A stretch of DNA of 64,000 nucleotides from Ignavibacteriales bacterium (GTDB lineage Bacteria > Bacteroidota > Ignavibacteria > UBA10030 > SZUA-254), in contig JACRMQ010000008.1 of the NCBI GenBank assembly GCA_016214905.1, forward strand, positions 1 to 64,000, given 5' to 3'. Below, one piece after another: positions 1-7,930 of the stretch. The notes under the pieces are model-generated. The model did no database searches. It saw only the letters and a list, made by a program, of their open reading frames with translations, and was not told where the DNA came from. The position numbers and the translations under genes are program-made. The stretch's first letter is position 1. Every line of letters begins with the position of its first letter.

Positions 1-988
1 CTATTCCGTTCAGCGCCGGTTGAATAGAGTCAATAATTCTTTTAAAATCAACATGATGAAAAACTGTATATGCGACAACAGGAACGAAAACAAGAAACAA
101 TCCCCACTGCGGAATGAGCCGCCAGTTTGTAAGAACATCAGCCATCTTCGCTTCGTGAGCGCTCTTTGCAGATACATTGAATGCCTGATTTCCCTGCCAC
201 GAAAGTTTTGTGTAGATAAGTCCCAGCATACCGATAAAGAAATACCAAAAATTAAAATCTTTTACATTACTTGAGTTGAACGGATTAATCAGCGACGAAT
301 CTGGTGGTGCGCTTGTCAATGCATCTGAGATCTGGGTCCAATTTACCTGCATCATCAATGCAATCACAATCAGCACGAAGACAATATTGACAAAAACGCC
401 CTGAATGAAATCGGTGAACATCACAGCGATTTGTCCGCCTGAGAAAATGAAGTAGATAGGAATAAAAATTACTATCAACATTACAACAGCGAACATTGAG
501 ACAGGTATACCGAGAATATTTATATAATCAGGCAAGCCGCAAAAGTAAATAAAAAAGCGTGCACTTACCGCAGGAAAAATACCGAGATTAATAACACCTG
601 ATACGAATGCCAGCAATCCCGCAAAAATACGAAACTTACGGCTGTAACGGATTTCGAAAAACTGAGCCATCGTAAGGGCTCGTGTTTGCCGGAAGCGATA
701 GACAACCCAGCCGAGAACGCTCATACCGACGAGTATAACTGCCGTCCACATTTCCCACCATCGCAGGTTGAAACCGGCAACATAATTCATCTCGAGCGCA
801 CCGACGACAGTTATTGCACCAAGTGCCGCAGTGCCTTGAAACATGCTGATAACATATCTGCCGCCTGTTCGACCCGCGGCAAGAAAATCTGTCACACTTT
901 TCACAAGTCGTTTACTGATTAGCACCATGCCGAGCATGAGTATTAGTAAAGCGAGTACTATCGACCAATCAATCCAAGTTAAGTTCAA
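1..988 (-). CDS. Sodium:solute symporter (SSS family), 3'-truncated by window edge
   Basis: The open frame runs on the minus strand off the left edge, so about 329 N-terminal residues are present. The only usable start is TTG at 988, because a TAA stop lies directly before it. The protein opens with LNLTWIDWSIVLALLIL and continues with repeated hydrophobic helices, the usual SSS pattern; conserved-looking segments include DFLAAGRTGG after helix 1 and ALGAITVVGALE in helix 2. Family knowledge: these inner-membrane carriers use a sodium gradient to import sugars, amino acids or similar solutes. The neighbours downstream in coordinate (a CBM9-like protein and a GH20 hexosaminidase) suggest an amino-sugar or sugar substrate, which is inference. 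The C-terminus cannot be judged. Confidence 0.85.
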   Translation of the reverse strand, partial: MNLTWIDWSIVLALLILMLGMVLISKRLVKSVTDFLAAGRTGGRYVISMFQGTAALGAITVVGALEMNYVAGFNLRWWEMWTAVILVGMSVLGWVVYRFRQTRALTMAQFFEIRYSRKFRIFAGLLAFVSGVINLGIFPAVSARFFIYFCGLPDYINILGIPVSMFAVVMLIVIFIPIYFIFSGGQIAVMFTDFIQGVFVNIVFVLIVIALMMQVNWTQISDALTSAPPDSSLINPFNSSNVKDFNFWYFFIGMLGLIYTKLSWQGNQAFNVSAKSAHEAKMADVLTNWRLIPQWGLFLVFVPVVAYTVFHHVDFKRIIDSIQPALNGI

Positions 989-1013
989 TTATTTCACTTT
1001 CTAAATTATTTTA

Positions 1014-1084
1014 TCTTTGTGTTCCTGTGCGCCATTAGCAGTAATATTTTTAACCGTAGAGATCGCAAAGTGACGCTAAGAGAG
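1014..1084. repeat. Degenerate intergenic word pair (CTTTGTGTTCC ... CCGTAGAGATCGCAAAG)
   Basis: The gap between the symporter and the CBM9-like gene holds the words ATCTTTGTGTTCCTGTGCGCC and AACCGTAGAGATCGCAAAGTG. They resemble, in inverted orientation to each other, the 'ctttgcgttc/gcaaagacgc' words that recur between genes in many environmental bacterial genomes. Only one set is present in this window, so repeat status is inferred from general familiarity rather than from copies seen here. Confidence 0.35.
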
Positions 1085-1086
1085 TA

Positions 1087-2169
1087 TTAGTCTTTCCAGG
1101 TTCTTCCATCCTGAGAGATGTGCCACTTAGCTTTGCCATTCACCTCAGTTGCAATCACTTCGTATAAATTGGAAGTACTCTGAATTAATGGAACATTATA
1201 TCCATCCATTTTGAGATCAGTTAGACCAAGTTCTTTTAAATCGTCTGTATATTTATGATTCTTCTCGAAGTATTTCTTCTCTTCATAATAGATTTGACGC
1301 AAAGCCCACTTAATATTTTCATCAGTATTAAATTTGAATTGTTCTGCTTCAATTCCGGCAAGCTTATCAGAAAACTGAACGAATCCCCACATCTCCGGAC
1401 AATGCATGTTGATTAATCCCTGCGGCGACCAAACCCAGTTATCTTCTGGAAAAGATTTCCCAGTTTTTGGATCGGTTGTTTTCTGATATTTTCCGTCTTT
1501 TACATCAGTCTTCCATTCCACTCGGGAAAAATTCACCCGCCACTGGTCGCCTGATTTCGGCGGCAAATCTTTATGAGCGCATTCTTTCAGAACATCCCAT
1601 GGGAATGCTATTTCGATTGTCCATCCTTTATCTTTGTCGTATGGCTGATTAACCGTACCGTCAATATGCACTGCTGATTTCAATCCTTTTATATCCCAAG
1701 CATTAACAGCCGGACCGCCATCACGGTATGGCTTGATTAGCAACAAATCCCAAACTGTGTTGAGTGCATTCATCTCAAATTCATAATACTCATGAGTATC
1801 ACCATCAGGATCGATGAACACTTCAAAATCATTGTCATAGAAAATTACCGCATCCCGCTCAGTCAGGTTTGCCCATACATCGGGTTCTTCAAGTTCCGTC
1901 GCAATGTAAAAATATTTTTCATCCCACAGCATTTTTACTTTTGTTTGAAATCGTGGATGAGGTTTATATTCACCTTCAATATCAACAAAGGTTTCTGTCC
2001 ATTCAGTTTTCTCCCAGTTTTGCTCATCGATTCTACCATCTATATTAATCGGTGAGGCGGTTTTATAACAAACATACGCTTCGGGTGAAAAATCTATTTT
2101 CGGATTCGTAACGGGTTGAGCGATAAGTTGTACACCGGTTAGCAGTATTAATAAGAGATATTTTATCAT
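1087..2169 (-). CDS. Secreted carbohydrate-binding family 9-like protein
   Basis: A 360-residue protein with an N-terminal signal peptide (MIKYLLLILLTGVQLIAQ). Residues about 30-255 match the CBM9-like fold seen in many Bacteroidota exported proteins: the INIDGRIDEQNWEKTEWT opening, the FYIATELEEPDVWANLTERD strand block, the DNDFEVFIDPDGDTHEYYEFE calcium/sugar-site region and the WTIEIAFPWDVL segment. Residues 270-360 form a smaller domain of unknown type. Known for the family: binding of sugar chain ends; no catalytic residues are evident. It lies 22 nt downstream of the GH20 gene on the same strand, so it is likely co-transcribed and used in the same glycan-scavenging function. The exact ligand is not readable from sequence. 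Confidence 0.8.
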   Translation of the reverse strand: MIKYLLLILLTGVQLIAQPVTNPKIDFSPEAYVCYKTASPINIDGRIDEQNWEKTEWTETFVDIEGEYKPHPRFQTKVKMLWDEKYFYIATELEEPDVWANLTERDAVIFYDNDFEVFIDPDGDTHEYYEFEMNALNTVWDLLLIKPYRDGGPAVNAWDIKGLKSAVHIDGTVNQPYDKDKGWTIEIAFPWDVLKECAHKDLPPKSGDQWRVNFSRVEWKTDVKDGKYQKTTDPKTGKSFPEDNWVWSPQGLINMHCPEMWGFVQFSDKLAGIEAEQFKFNTDENIKWALRQIYYEEKKYFEKNHKYTDDLKELGLTDLKMDGYNVPLIQSTSNLYEVIATEVNGKAKWHISQDGRTWKD

Positions 2170-2191
2170 ATAATTTTTAAGAATATAACCT

Positions 2192-3784
2192 TTATTTGGT
2201 TGCTCTGAAATTAAATCCGCGATAGTTCAATCGCTGATAATGCGGCTGCAATCGTTTCATGAAATCAGAAAAATCTCTCTGTGACTTTTCCGACCAGACC
2301 ACTTCACTCATCGCAAGCATTCTTGGCAGAACCATGTATTCAACATGTTTTGTGTTGGGCATATATTCACTCCATACGTTGCCCTGCGCGCCCAAAATAT
2401 GTTTGGCTTGTTTCGGTTTAAGCCCTGATGGCATCGGTTCAAATCCATAAACTTTCTCTACCGGTAAGAATCCACCTATTGCTTTCGGTTCACTATCAGG
2501 ATTTGCCTGATAATAATCAAAATAGCAATGCGATGTCGGAGACATTATAACATCATGATTCGCTTTCGCAGCGGCAATCCCGCCTTCCGTTCCGCGCCAT
2601 GACATAACGGTTGCACCCGGAGCAAGACCGCCTTCAAGTATTTCATCCCAACCGACAAGCCGCTTCCCTTTCGATCTTAAAAATCTTTCTATCCTCTGGA
2701 CAAAATAACTTTGCAGTCTATGCTCGTTGCCGAGTTTATTTTTCTTAATTCTTGCCTGACACTTCGGACATTTCTTCCAGCGTTCCTTCGGGCATTCATC
2801 TCCGCCTATGTGAAAATATTTGCCGGGAAACAATGGAATCACTTCACTTAAAACGTCTTTCAAGAATTTGAATGTGCCTTCGTTCCCGGCACAATAAACA
2901 TCTTCGAAAACTCCCCATGTTGTTTCCACTTCAAACGGACCGCCGGTGCATGAAAGCTCTGGATATGCGGCAAGCGCGGCAAGTGCGTGTCCGGGCATTT
3001 CGATCTCCGGCACGATTGTGACAAAACGATCTTGTGCATATTTAACCACTTCTTTGATTTCATTTTGGGTGTAGAAACCTCCGTAAGGCGTGCTGTCGCC
3101 CATTGTTTCTTTACGTTTTGATCCGATTTCTGTCAACTTCGGATATTTTTTTATTTCGATTCTCCATCCCTGATCTTCGGTAAGATGCCAGTGAAATCTG
3201 TTCATCTTATATGATGCAAGAAGATCAATGTACTTCTTCACGAAATCTATTGGAGCAAAGTGCCTGCAGACATCGAGATGCATTCCACGCCAAGTAAAAC
3301 GTGGTTTGTCTTCGATAGTTACGCATGGAATTGACAAGAGTGTATCTCTAATCGGATCACCTTTATAAATTTCCGGCGGGAGAAGCTGGAAAAATGTTTG
3401 CACACTATAAAATAGACCTGCTGGTGTTGAAGATTTTATGACAACCGATTTCTCCGTCGATGAAAATTGGTATCCTTCTTTACCGAGGCGTTTCAGGTTT
3501 GGATCAAGAGAGAGGATGATTGCATTTCCGGATTTCTTTTTTGATGTAGTGATTTCAAAAGGATATCCGGTAGCGGTTCGCAATCGCATGGCAAGCATTT
3601 CAGCGGTTTGTCGAAGCTGTTTAACTGCAATAATTATTCTCGTGCTGTCATTCAACGTAAACGAGCCATCGTGCTGTTCAATGTACGATGGTTTTGGGAT
3701 GATTGAGATTGAGTTTTCCATACTAAAAAGAGTTGAAAAAAATATTAAGCTTGAAAATATTGAAATGACCAGTTTTAACGTCAT
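2192..3784 (-). CDS. Beta-N-acetylhexosaminidase, glycoside hydrolase family 20
   Basis: A 530-residue exported enzyme. A signal peptide covers roughly residues 1-21. Residues 25-160 form the GH20 N-terminal accessory domain (IIPKPSYIEQHDG), followed by the catalytic barrel starting at FTWRGMHLDVCRHF (164-176). The family's catalytic Asp-Glu pair is visible as D329-E330 in HIGGDECP, and the substrate-site segment WHLTEDQGWRIE is at 199-210. Reaction known for the family: release of terminal GlcNAc or GalNAc by substrate-assisted catalysis, from chitobiose, peptidoglycan fragments or glycoproteins. Length is normal. It is first in a minus-strand set with the CBM9-like gene and the SSS carrier, which together suggest outside or periplasmic hydrolysis followed by uptake. 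Confidence 0.95.
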   Translation of the reverse strand: MTLKLVISIFSSLIFFSTLFSMENSISIIPKPSYIEQHDGSFTLNDSTRIIIAVKQLRQTAEMLAMRLRTATGYPFEITTSKKKSGNAIILSLDPNLKRLGKEGYQFSSTEKSVVIKSSTPAGLFYSVQTFFQLLPPEIYKGDPIRDTLLSIPCVTIEDKPRFTWRGMHLDVCRHFAPIDFVKKYIDLLASYKMNRFHWHLTEDQGWRIEIKKYPKLTEIGSKRKETMGDSTPYGGFYTQNEIKEVVKYAQDRFVTIVPEIEMPGHALAALAAYPELSCTGGPFEVETTWGVFEDVYCAGNEGTFKFLKDVLSEVIPLFPGKYFHIGGDECPKERWKKCPKCQARIKKNKLGNEHRLQSYFVQRIERFLRSKGKRLVGWDEILEGGLAPGATVMSWRGTEGGIAAAKANHDVIMSPTSHCYFDYYQANPDSEPKAIGGFLPVEKVYGFEPMPSGLKPKQAKHILGAQGNVWSEYMPNTKHVEYMVLPRMLAMSEVVWSEKSQRDFSDFMKRLQPHYQRLNYRGFNFRATK

Positions 3785-3895
3785 AAAATTTGTTTTTGCT
3801 GTTAACCATAGTTTTAAATTAGAGAAATATCGAAATATTCAATCATTATTCCAAGATATTTTTTACATCCTCTCATAAAAAATATTAATGTTGTA

Positions 3896-3928
3896 TTTTG
3901 AAACTTACCTTTATTCCTTGTATATTTG
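3896..3928 (+). promoter_or_regulatory. Bacteroidetes-type promoter upstream of the tandem-repeat helical protein gene
   Basis: The elements TTTTG (3896-3900) and TATATTTG (3921-3928) match the Bacteroidetes primary sigma factor pattern TTTG-N19-TAnnTTTG, here with a 20-nt spacer. The site lies 80 nt upstream of the start at 4009, in the divergent gap between the GH20 gene and this gene. Confidence 0.55.
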
Positions 3929-4008
3929 CCTATTCAAATATTCATTCTTCTATAATTAACGCTAATTTTAATTACTGCTAAATTTCCATTATAGAAAGGT
4001 ATCCTTGT

Positions 4009-4719
4009 ATGAAATCGTTTTTATTCCTTTTGATATCTATCGTTTTGATTCCTTCTTCAATCATTGCTCAAACCCATGACGAAATGGAATCGCAGGTTCC
4101 TGAACTCAAAGATTTTCACACGGTGATTTTCAAGCTTTGGCACGATGCGTGGCCCAACAAAAATCTCAAATTGATGCAAGAACTTGTGCCCGGTATTGAC
4201 AGCCACCTTGTAAAACTTCAGAAAGTGGAATTACCCGGCATCCTCCGCGATAAAAAAACAAAGTGGGTTGATGGCGTAAAATCTCTGAGCGAAGTCGTCT
4301 CCGAATATAAAAAAGCTGTTGCCACAACAGATACACAGCGAATTATGGATGCCGCAGAAAATTTACATTCGGGTTATGAAAAGCTCGTTCGCACTATTCG
4401 CCCTGTATTGAAAGAAGTGGATGAGTTTCACAAAGTACTCTATCCGCTTTATCATTATTACATGCCGAAATACGAAAAGGACAAGATAAAAACTTCGGTT
4501 ATCGAACTTTCGGCAAGGATGGATTCTCTTCTTAAATACGAATTACCGGAACGCATGATATCGAAACAAAAAGCTTTTCAATCGAAGCGAGCGCAATTAG
4601 CTAAATCAGTGAAATTCCTGGTGAAGGTTGTAAATGAAATAGACGATGAAACAACGGTTGTAGAAGCGATCAAGAAAATGCATACCGATTATCAGGGACT
4701 CGAAGGAATTTTCAATTAA
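4009..4719 (+). CDS. Secreted all-helical protein made of two ~104-residue His-containing repeats
   Basis: A 236-residue protein with signal peptide (MKSFLFLLISIVLIPSSIIAQ, cleavage near residue 20). I do not recognise a named family. The mature part is clearly an internal duplication: residues 36-130 and 140-234 align, with FHTVIFKLWHDAWP matching FHKVLYPLYHYYMP, VELPGILRDKK matching YELPERMISKQ, and LHSGYEKLV matching MHTDYQGLE. Three histidines recur at equal spacing: H37/H141, H45/H149 and H120/H225, plus Y123/Y228. Predicted structure is antiparallel helices. The conserved histidines suggest a metal or heme-like ligand site in each repeat, which is inference. No CXXCH is present. It is followed after 91 nt by the M16 protease pair on the same strand, but no functional link is established. 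Confidence 0.75.
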   Translation: MKSFLFLLISIVLIPSSIIAQTHDEMESQVPELKDFHTVIFKLWHDAWPNKNLKLMQELVPGIDSHLVKLQKVELPGILRDKKTKWVDGVKSLSEVVSEYKKAVATTDTQRIMDAAENLHSGYEKLVRTIRPVLKEVDEFHKVLYPLYHYYMPKYEKDKIKTSVIELSARMDSLLKYELPERMISKQKAFQSKRAQLAKSVKFLVKVVNEIDDETTVVEAIKKMHTDYQGLEGIFN

Positions 4720-4810
4720 GTGAAACATTCCGCCTCAAATTATCGTTACTTAAATAGCCGCAAAAATGGAAAGCGGCAAACATATCAATCAATTATTATG
4801 GAGAAAGACT

Positions 4811-6145
4811 ATGAAAAAAATGATTGGAGTAAGTATATTACTCTTCATGGCAATCTTTATCGGAAACATTGCTGTGGCTGAATCTATTTTCCCTTACAAA
4901 TTTGTGAAAGAAACTTTACCGAATGGTTTAACGGTAATTTTAGTGCCGATGGAAAGTCCGGGCTTGGTCGCGTACTATTCCGTTGTGCGAACAGGAAGTC
5001 GTGATGAAGTTGAGCCGGGCAAATCGGGATTCGCTCATTTCTTCGAGCATATGATGTTCCGAGGTACCAAAAAATATCCCGGAAACGTTTACGATAGCAT
5101 AGTCACAAGCATCGGCGCCGATGCCAACGCCTACACGACTGACGATTACACATGTTATCACATGAACTTCGCAAAGGATGATCTGGAAACGGTAATTGAT
5201 ATTGAATCAGACAGATTTCAAAATTTATATTACGAAAAGCAGCCGTTCCAAACCGAAGCGGGAGCAGTATACGGCGAATACCGTAAAAATGTAACCCAAC
5301 CGTTCGCTCTTCTGAACGAAAAAGTTCAAGACCTAGCGTTCGATTTGCATACTTATAAACACACAACAATGGGTTTCGAAGCTGACATCAAAGCCATGCC
5401 GGAGCAATATGAATATTCTTTATCTTTCTTAAACCGATTCTACCGACCTGAAAATGTTGTAATTCTTATTACAGGTGATGTTGATTCGGACGGAACTATA
5501 AACCTGATAAAAAAATATTACGGCTCATGGCAAAAAGGTTATGTTTCACCGGCTATCCAACCTGAACCACCGCAAACAAAAGAACGAACCGGTGAAGTAG
5601 CATACACCGGTAAAACTTTACCGATAATCGATATCGCTTACAAAGGCGACGCGTTTGATCCGGATAATAAAGATTATGTTGCCGCGATGCTGCTGGGAGA
5701 CATTGCTTTCGGAGAGAACAGCGAACTTTACAAAAAGTTGGTTATTCAGGAACAGAAGGTGCAATTTCTCGGTTCGGGAATTCCGATGAACCGCGATCTG
5801 CCACTTTTCGAAATCTATTCTATGATAAAAAGTGAAGATGATATCAACTACATACGCGATGAAGTTTTTAAAACCTTAGAATCATTTAAAACTAATCCGG
5901 TCGATGATAAAAAGCTTAAAGATCTGAAAAAACGAAATAAATATGGTTTCTTAATGGGTCTGGATACACCTGATCATGTCGCCGGCGGACTTGCCAGGTT
6001 GGTCGCAATCACAGGCGGTATCGATATTGTTGATCGGTTATACACAAAACTTGAAAATATTACAGCGGAAGATATTCAAAAAGCCGCGCAAAAATATTTT
6101 ACTCCCGAGCGGCGCACAGTTGTTGTTTTGAAAGGAGCCAAATAA
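4811..6145 (+). CDS. M16 family zinc metallopeptidase, catalytic subunit
   Basis: An exported peptidase of 444 residues. I chose ATG 4811 over the longer frame from 4766 because GGAGAAAG precedes it at good spacing and the product then begins with a clean signal peptide (MKKMIGVSILLFMAIFIGN...). The zinc motif HXXEH is present as H76-F-F-E79-H80, with the downstream glutamate in the FQTEAGAVYGEY block, so this is the active partner. Family knowledge: bacterial M16B enzymes pair an active chain with an inactive R/Y-type chain to make a clam-shell that degrades peptides. The inactive partner follows immediately, with start and stop codons overlapping. Located in the periplasm or lipid-anchored/outer envelope; substrate unknown. 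Confidence 0.95.
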   Translation: MKKMIGVSILLFMAIFIGNIAVAESIFPYKFVKETLPNGLTVILVPMESPGLVAYYSVVRTGSRDEVEPGKSGFAHFFEHMMFRGTKKYPGNVYDSIVTSIGADANAYTTDDYTCYHMNFAKDDLETVIDIESDRFQNLYYEKQPFQTEAGAVYGEYRKNVTQPFALLNEKVQDLAFDLHTYKHTTMGFEADIKAMPEQYEYSLSFLNRFYRPENVVILITGDVDSDGTINLIKKYYGSWQKGYVSPAIQPEPPQTKERTGEVAYTGKTLPIIDIAYKGDAFDPDNKDYVAAMLLGDIAFGENSELYKKLVIQEQKVQFLGSGIPMNRDLPLFEIYSMIKSEDDINYIRDEVFKTLESFKTNPVDDKKLKDLKKRNKYGFLMGLDTPDHVAGGLARLVAITGGIDIVDRLYTKLENITAEDIQKAAQKYFTPERRTVVVLKGAK

Positions 6146-7656
6146 TGAAAACGATATTTTACGCAATCCTCTCTTTATTCATAATCACGATTACTGCCAT
6201 GACTTTTGCCGAACAAAAAATATCGGATAAGGACTTAGTGCTGCTGCCTGTGAAAAACGATCCTACTATTTCCTTCCGAATCTGGTTCAAAGTCGGTTCA
6301 CAAAACGATCCGAAAGGAAAAGAGGGCTTAGCCAACATTACGGCACAAATGTTGACGGATGCCTCAACCGATAAAAATAGTTACGAGCAGATACTCGACA
6401 AACTTTACCCTTTTGCCGCCGGTTACTCTGCAACGGTCAATGTGGAGATGACCATAATCGAAGGAAGAATCCATAAAGATAATCTTGTTGAATATTATCC
6501 GCTGTTCATGGATGCTATTTTGCATCCGGCATTTAAACAGGAAGATCTCGATAGAATCAAAAGTCAAATATTAAATTATATCGAGAACACTTTACGATAT
6601 GCCAGTGACGAAGAATTGGGAAAAGCAATTCTTTACAACGATATATTCGCGGGAACAGGTTATGGCCATCTTACATCCGGAACAATCGAAGCATTGAAAA
6701 GTATAACTTTGAATGATATCCGGAAATTTTACAAAAAATATTACACTAGGAATAATTTCGTTATTGGAGTCGGTGGTGGATATGATGTGAAGTTGATCGA
6801 TGAATTGAAAAATAATTTATCAACTCTACCGGATGGAATTATAAAATCTCCGGCTAAACCGCGACCGCAGAATATCAACGGACATCAATTCACAATGATA
6901 GAAAAAGACGCCCCGGCTACGGCAATCAGCATGGGCTTTCCGATCAATGTATTACGCGGAACAAAAGATTGGTACGCGCTTGCAATAGCAACATCGTGGT
7001 TGGGTGAGCATCGCAATTCAAGCAGTCATTTGTATCAGGTTATACGCGAAGCACGCGGATTGAATTACGGTGATTACGCATATATCGAGAATTTCCCTAA
7101 CGGCGGAAGGCGCTCAGTGCCGCCGCAGAATGTAAGCAGGAGCCAGCAGATATTCGAAATTTGGATTCGCCCCGTTCCCAACGAAACCCGTCACTTCACA
7201 CTGCGTGCCGCACTCCGTGAATTTAAGAAGCTCGTGGATAACGGCATGACAGAAGATCAATTCAACCTGACAAAAAAATTCTTAAAGAATTATGTTCTCC
7301 ATTACGCGCCGACTACAATGGAGAGGTTGGGGTATGCCATAGACGATAAGTTCTACAATGTCGATGGAAGTCATTTGGAGTTGTTCCGAAAAATGATGAG
7401 TGAATTGAAACATGAAGATGTGAATGCCGCGATTAAAAAACACTGGCAAACTAAAAACATACAGGTTGCGGTTATTACAAAAGACGCACAGTCATTTAAA
7501 AACGCTTTGATTAACGATGTGGTAAGTCCGATTACTTATAAGACTCCGAAACCGGAATCGGTTCTCGCGGAAGATAAAGAGATCGGTTCTTTTCCGATAA
7601 AGGTTAAGCCGAATCAGGTTAAAATAAAAAAGGTTGAGAACCTATTCGTTAAATAA
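6145..7656 (+). CDS. M16 family peptidase-like partner subunit lacking the zinc motif
   Basis: A 503-residue exported protein with signal peptide MKTIFYAILSLFIITITAMTFA. It follows the M16 fold (WFKVGSQNDPKGKEGLANITAQML at the position where HXXEH would sit) but the zinc-binding residues are absent. The C-terminal half has the R...Y pair region in the stretch IREARGLNYGDYAY, characteristic of non-catalytic M16B partners that shape the substrate cavity. Its ATG overlaps the last base of the preceding stop codon, and GGAG lies 8 nt upstream, so the two chains are translationally coupled and should be made in equal amounts. The last 50 residues (Lys/Pro-rich tail) are specific to this protein. 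Confidence 0.9.
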   Translation: MKTIFYAILSLFIITITAMTFAEQKISDKDLVLLPVKNDPTISFRIWFKVGSQNDPKGKEGLANITAQMLTDASTDKNSYEQILDKLYPFAAGYSATVNVEMTIIEGRIHKDNLVEYYPLFMDAILHPAFKQEDLDRIKSQILNYIENTLRYASDEELGKAILYNDIFAGTGYGHLTSGTIEALKSITLNDIRKFYKKYYTRNNFVIGVGGGYDVKLIDELKNNLSTLPDGIIKSPAKPRPQNINGHQFTMIEKDAPATAISMGFPINVLRGTKDWYALAIATSWLGEHRNSSSHLYQVIREARGLNYGDYAYIENFPNGGRRSVPPQNVSRSQQIFEIWIRPVPNETRHFTLRAALREFKKLVDNGMTEDQFNLTKKFLKNYVLHYAPTTMERLGYAIDDKFYNVDGSHLELFRKMMSELKHEDVNAAIKKHWQTKNIQVAVITKDAQSFKNALINDVVSPITYKTPKPESVLAEDKEIGSFPIKVKPNQVKIKKVENLFVK

Positions 7657-7930
7657 ACAGGTCAAACTTAGTTAAATCGAAATATAAAATGGGCGGGTTG
7701 TTCGTCAGATCGGCGATATACCTGCCTTTATTATTTTCATCAAATCTTGTCAAAGTTATCGGGAACTCTAAAAAGTGATAAAAACCTGAGACGGCATCTT
7801 TTGTTAAACCAGCGTGTGGGAAACTTTTCGATAATACTTGTTTCTTGAAATAGAAATCGGTAAAATAGAGTAGCATAAATATACGTTTCTGCTTCCATAT
7901 TGAACGAAATCCATGTTGAAATAACCAATA

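Noticed and set aside
3438-3878. 146-codon open frame on the plus strand
   Set aside because: Antisense to the GH20 gene for most of its length; no domain and no ribosome site.
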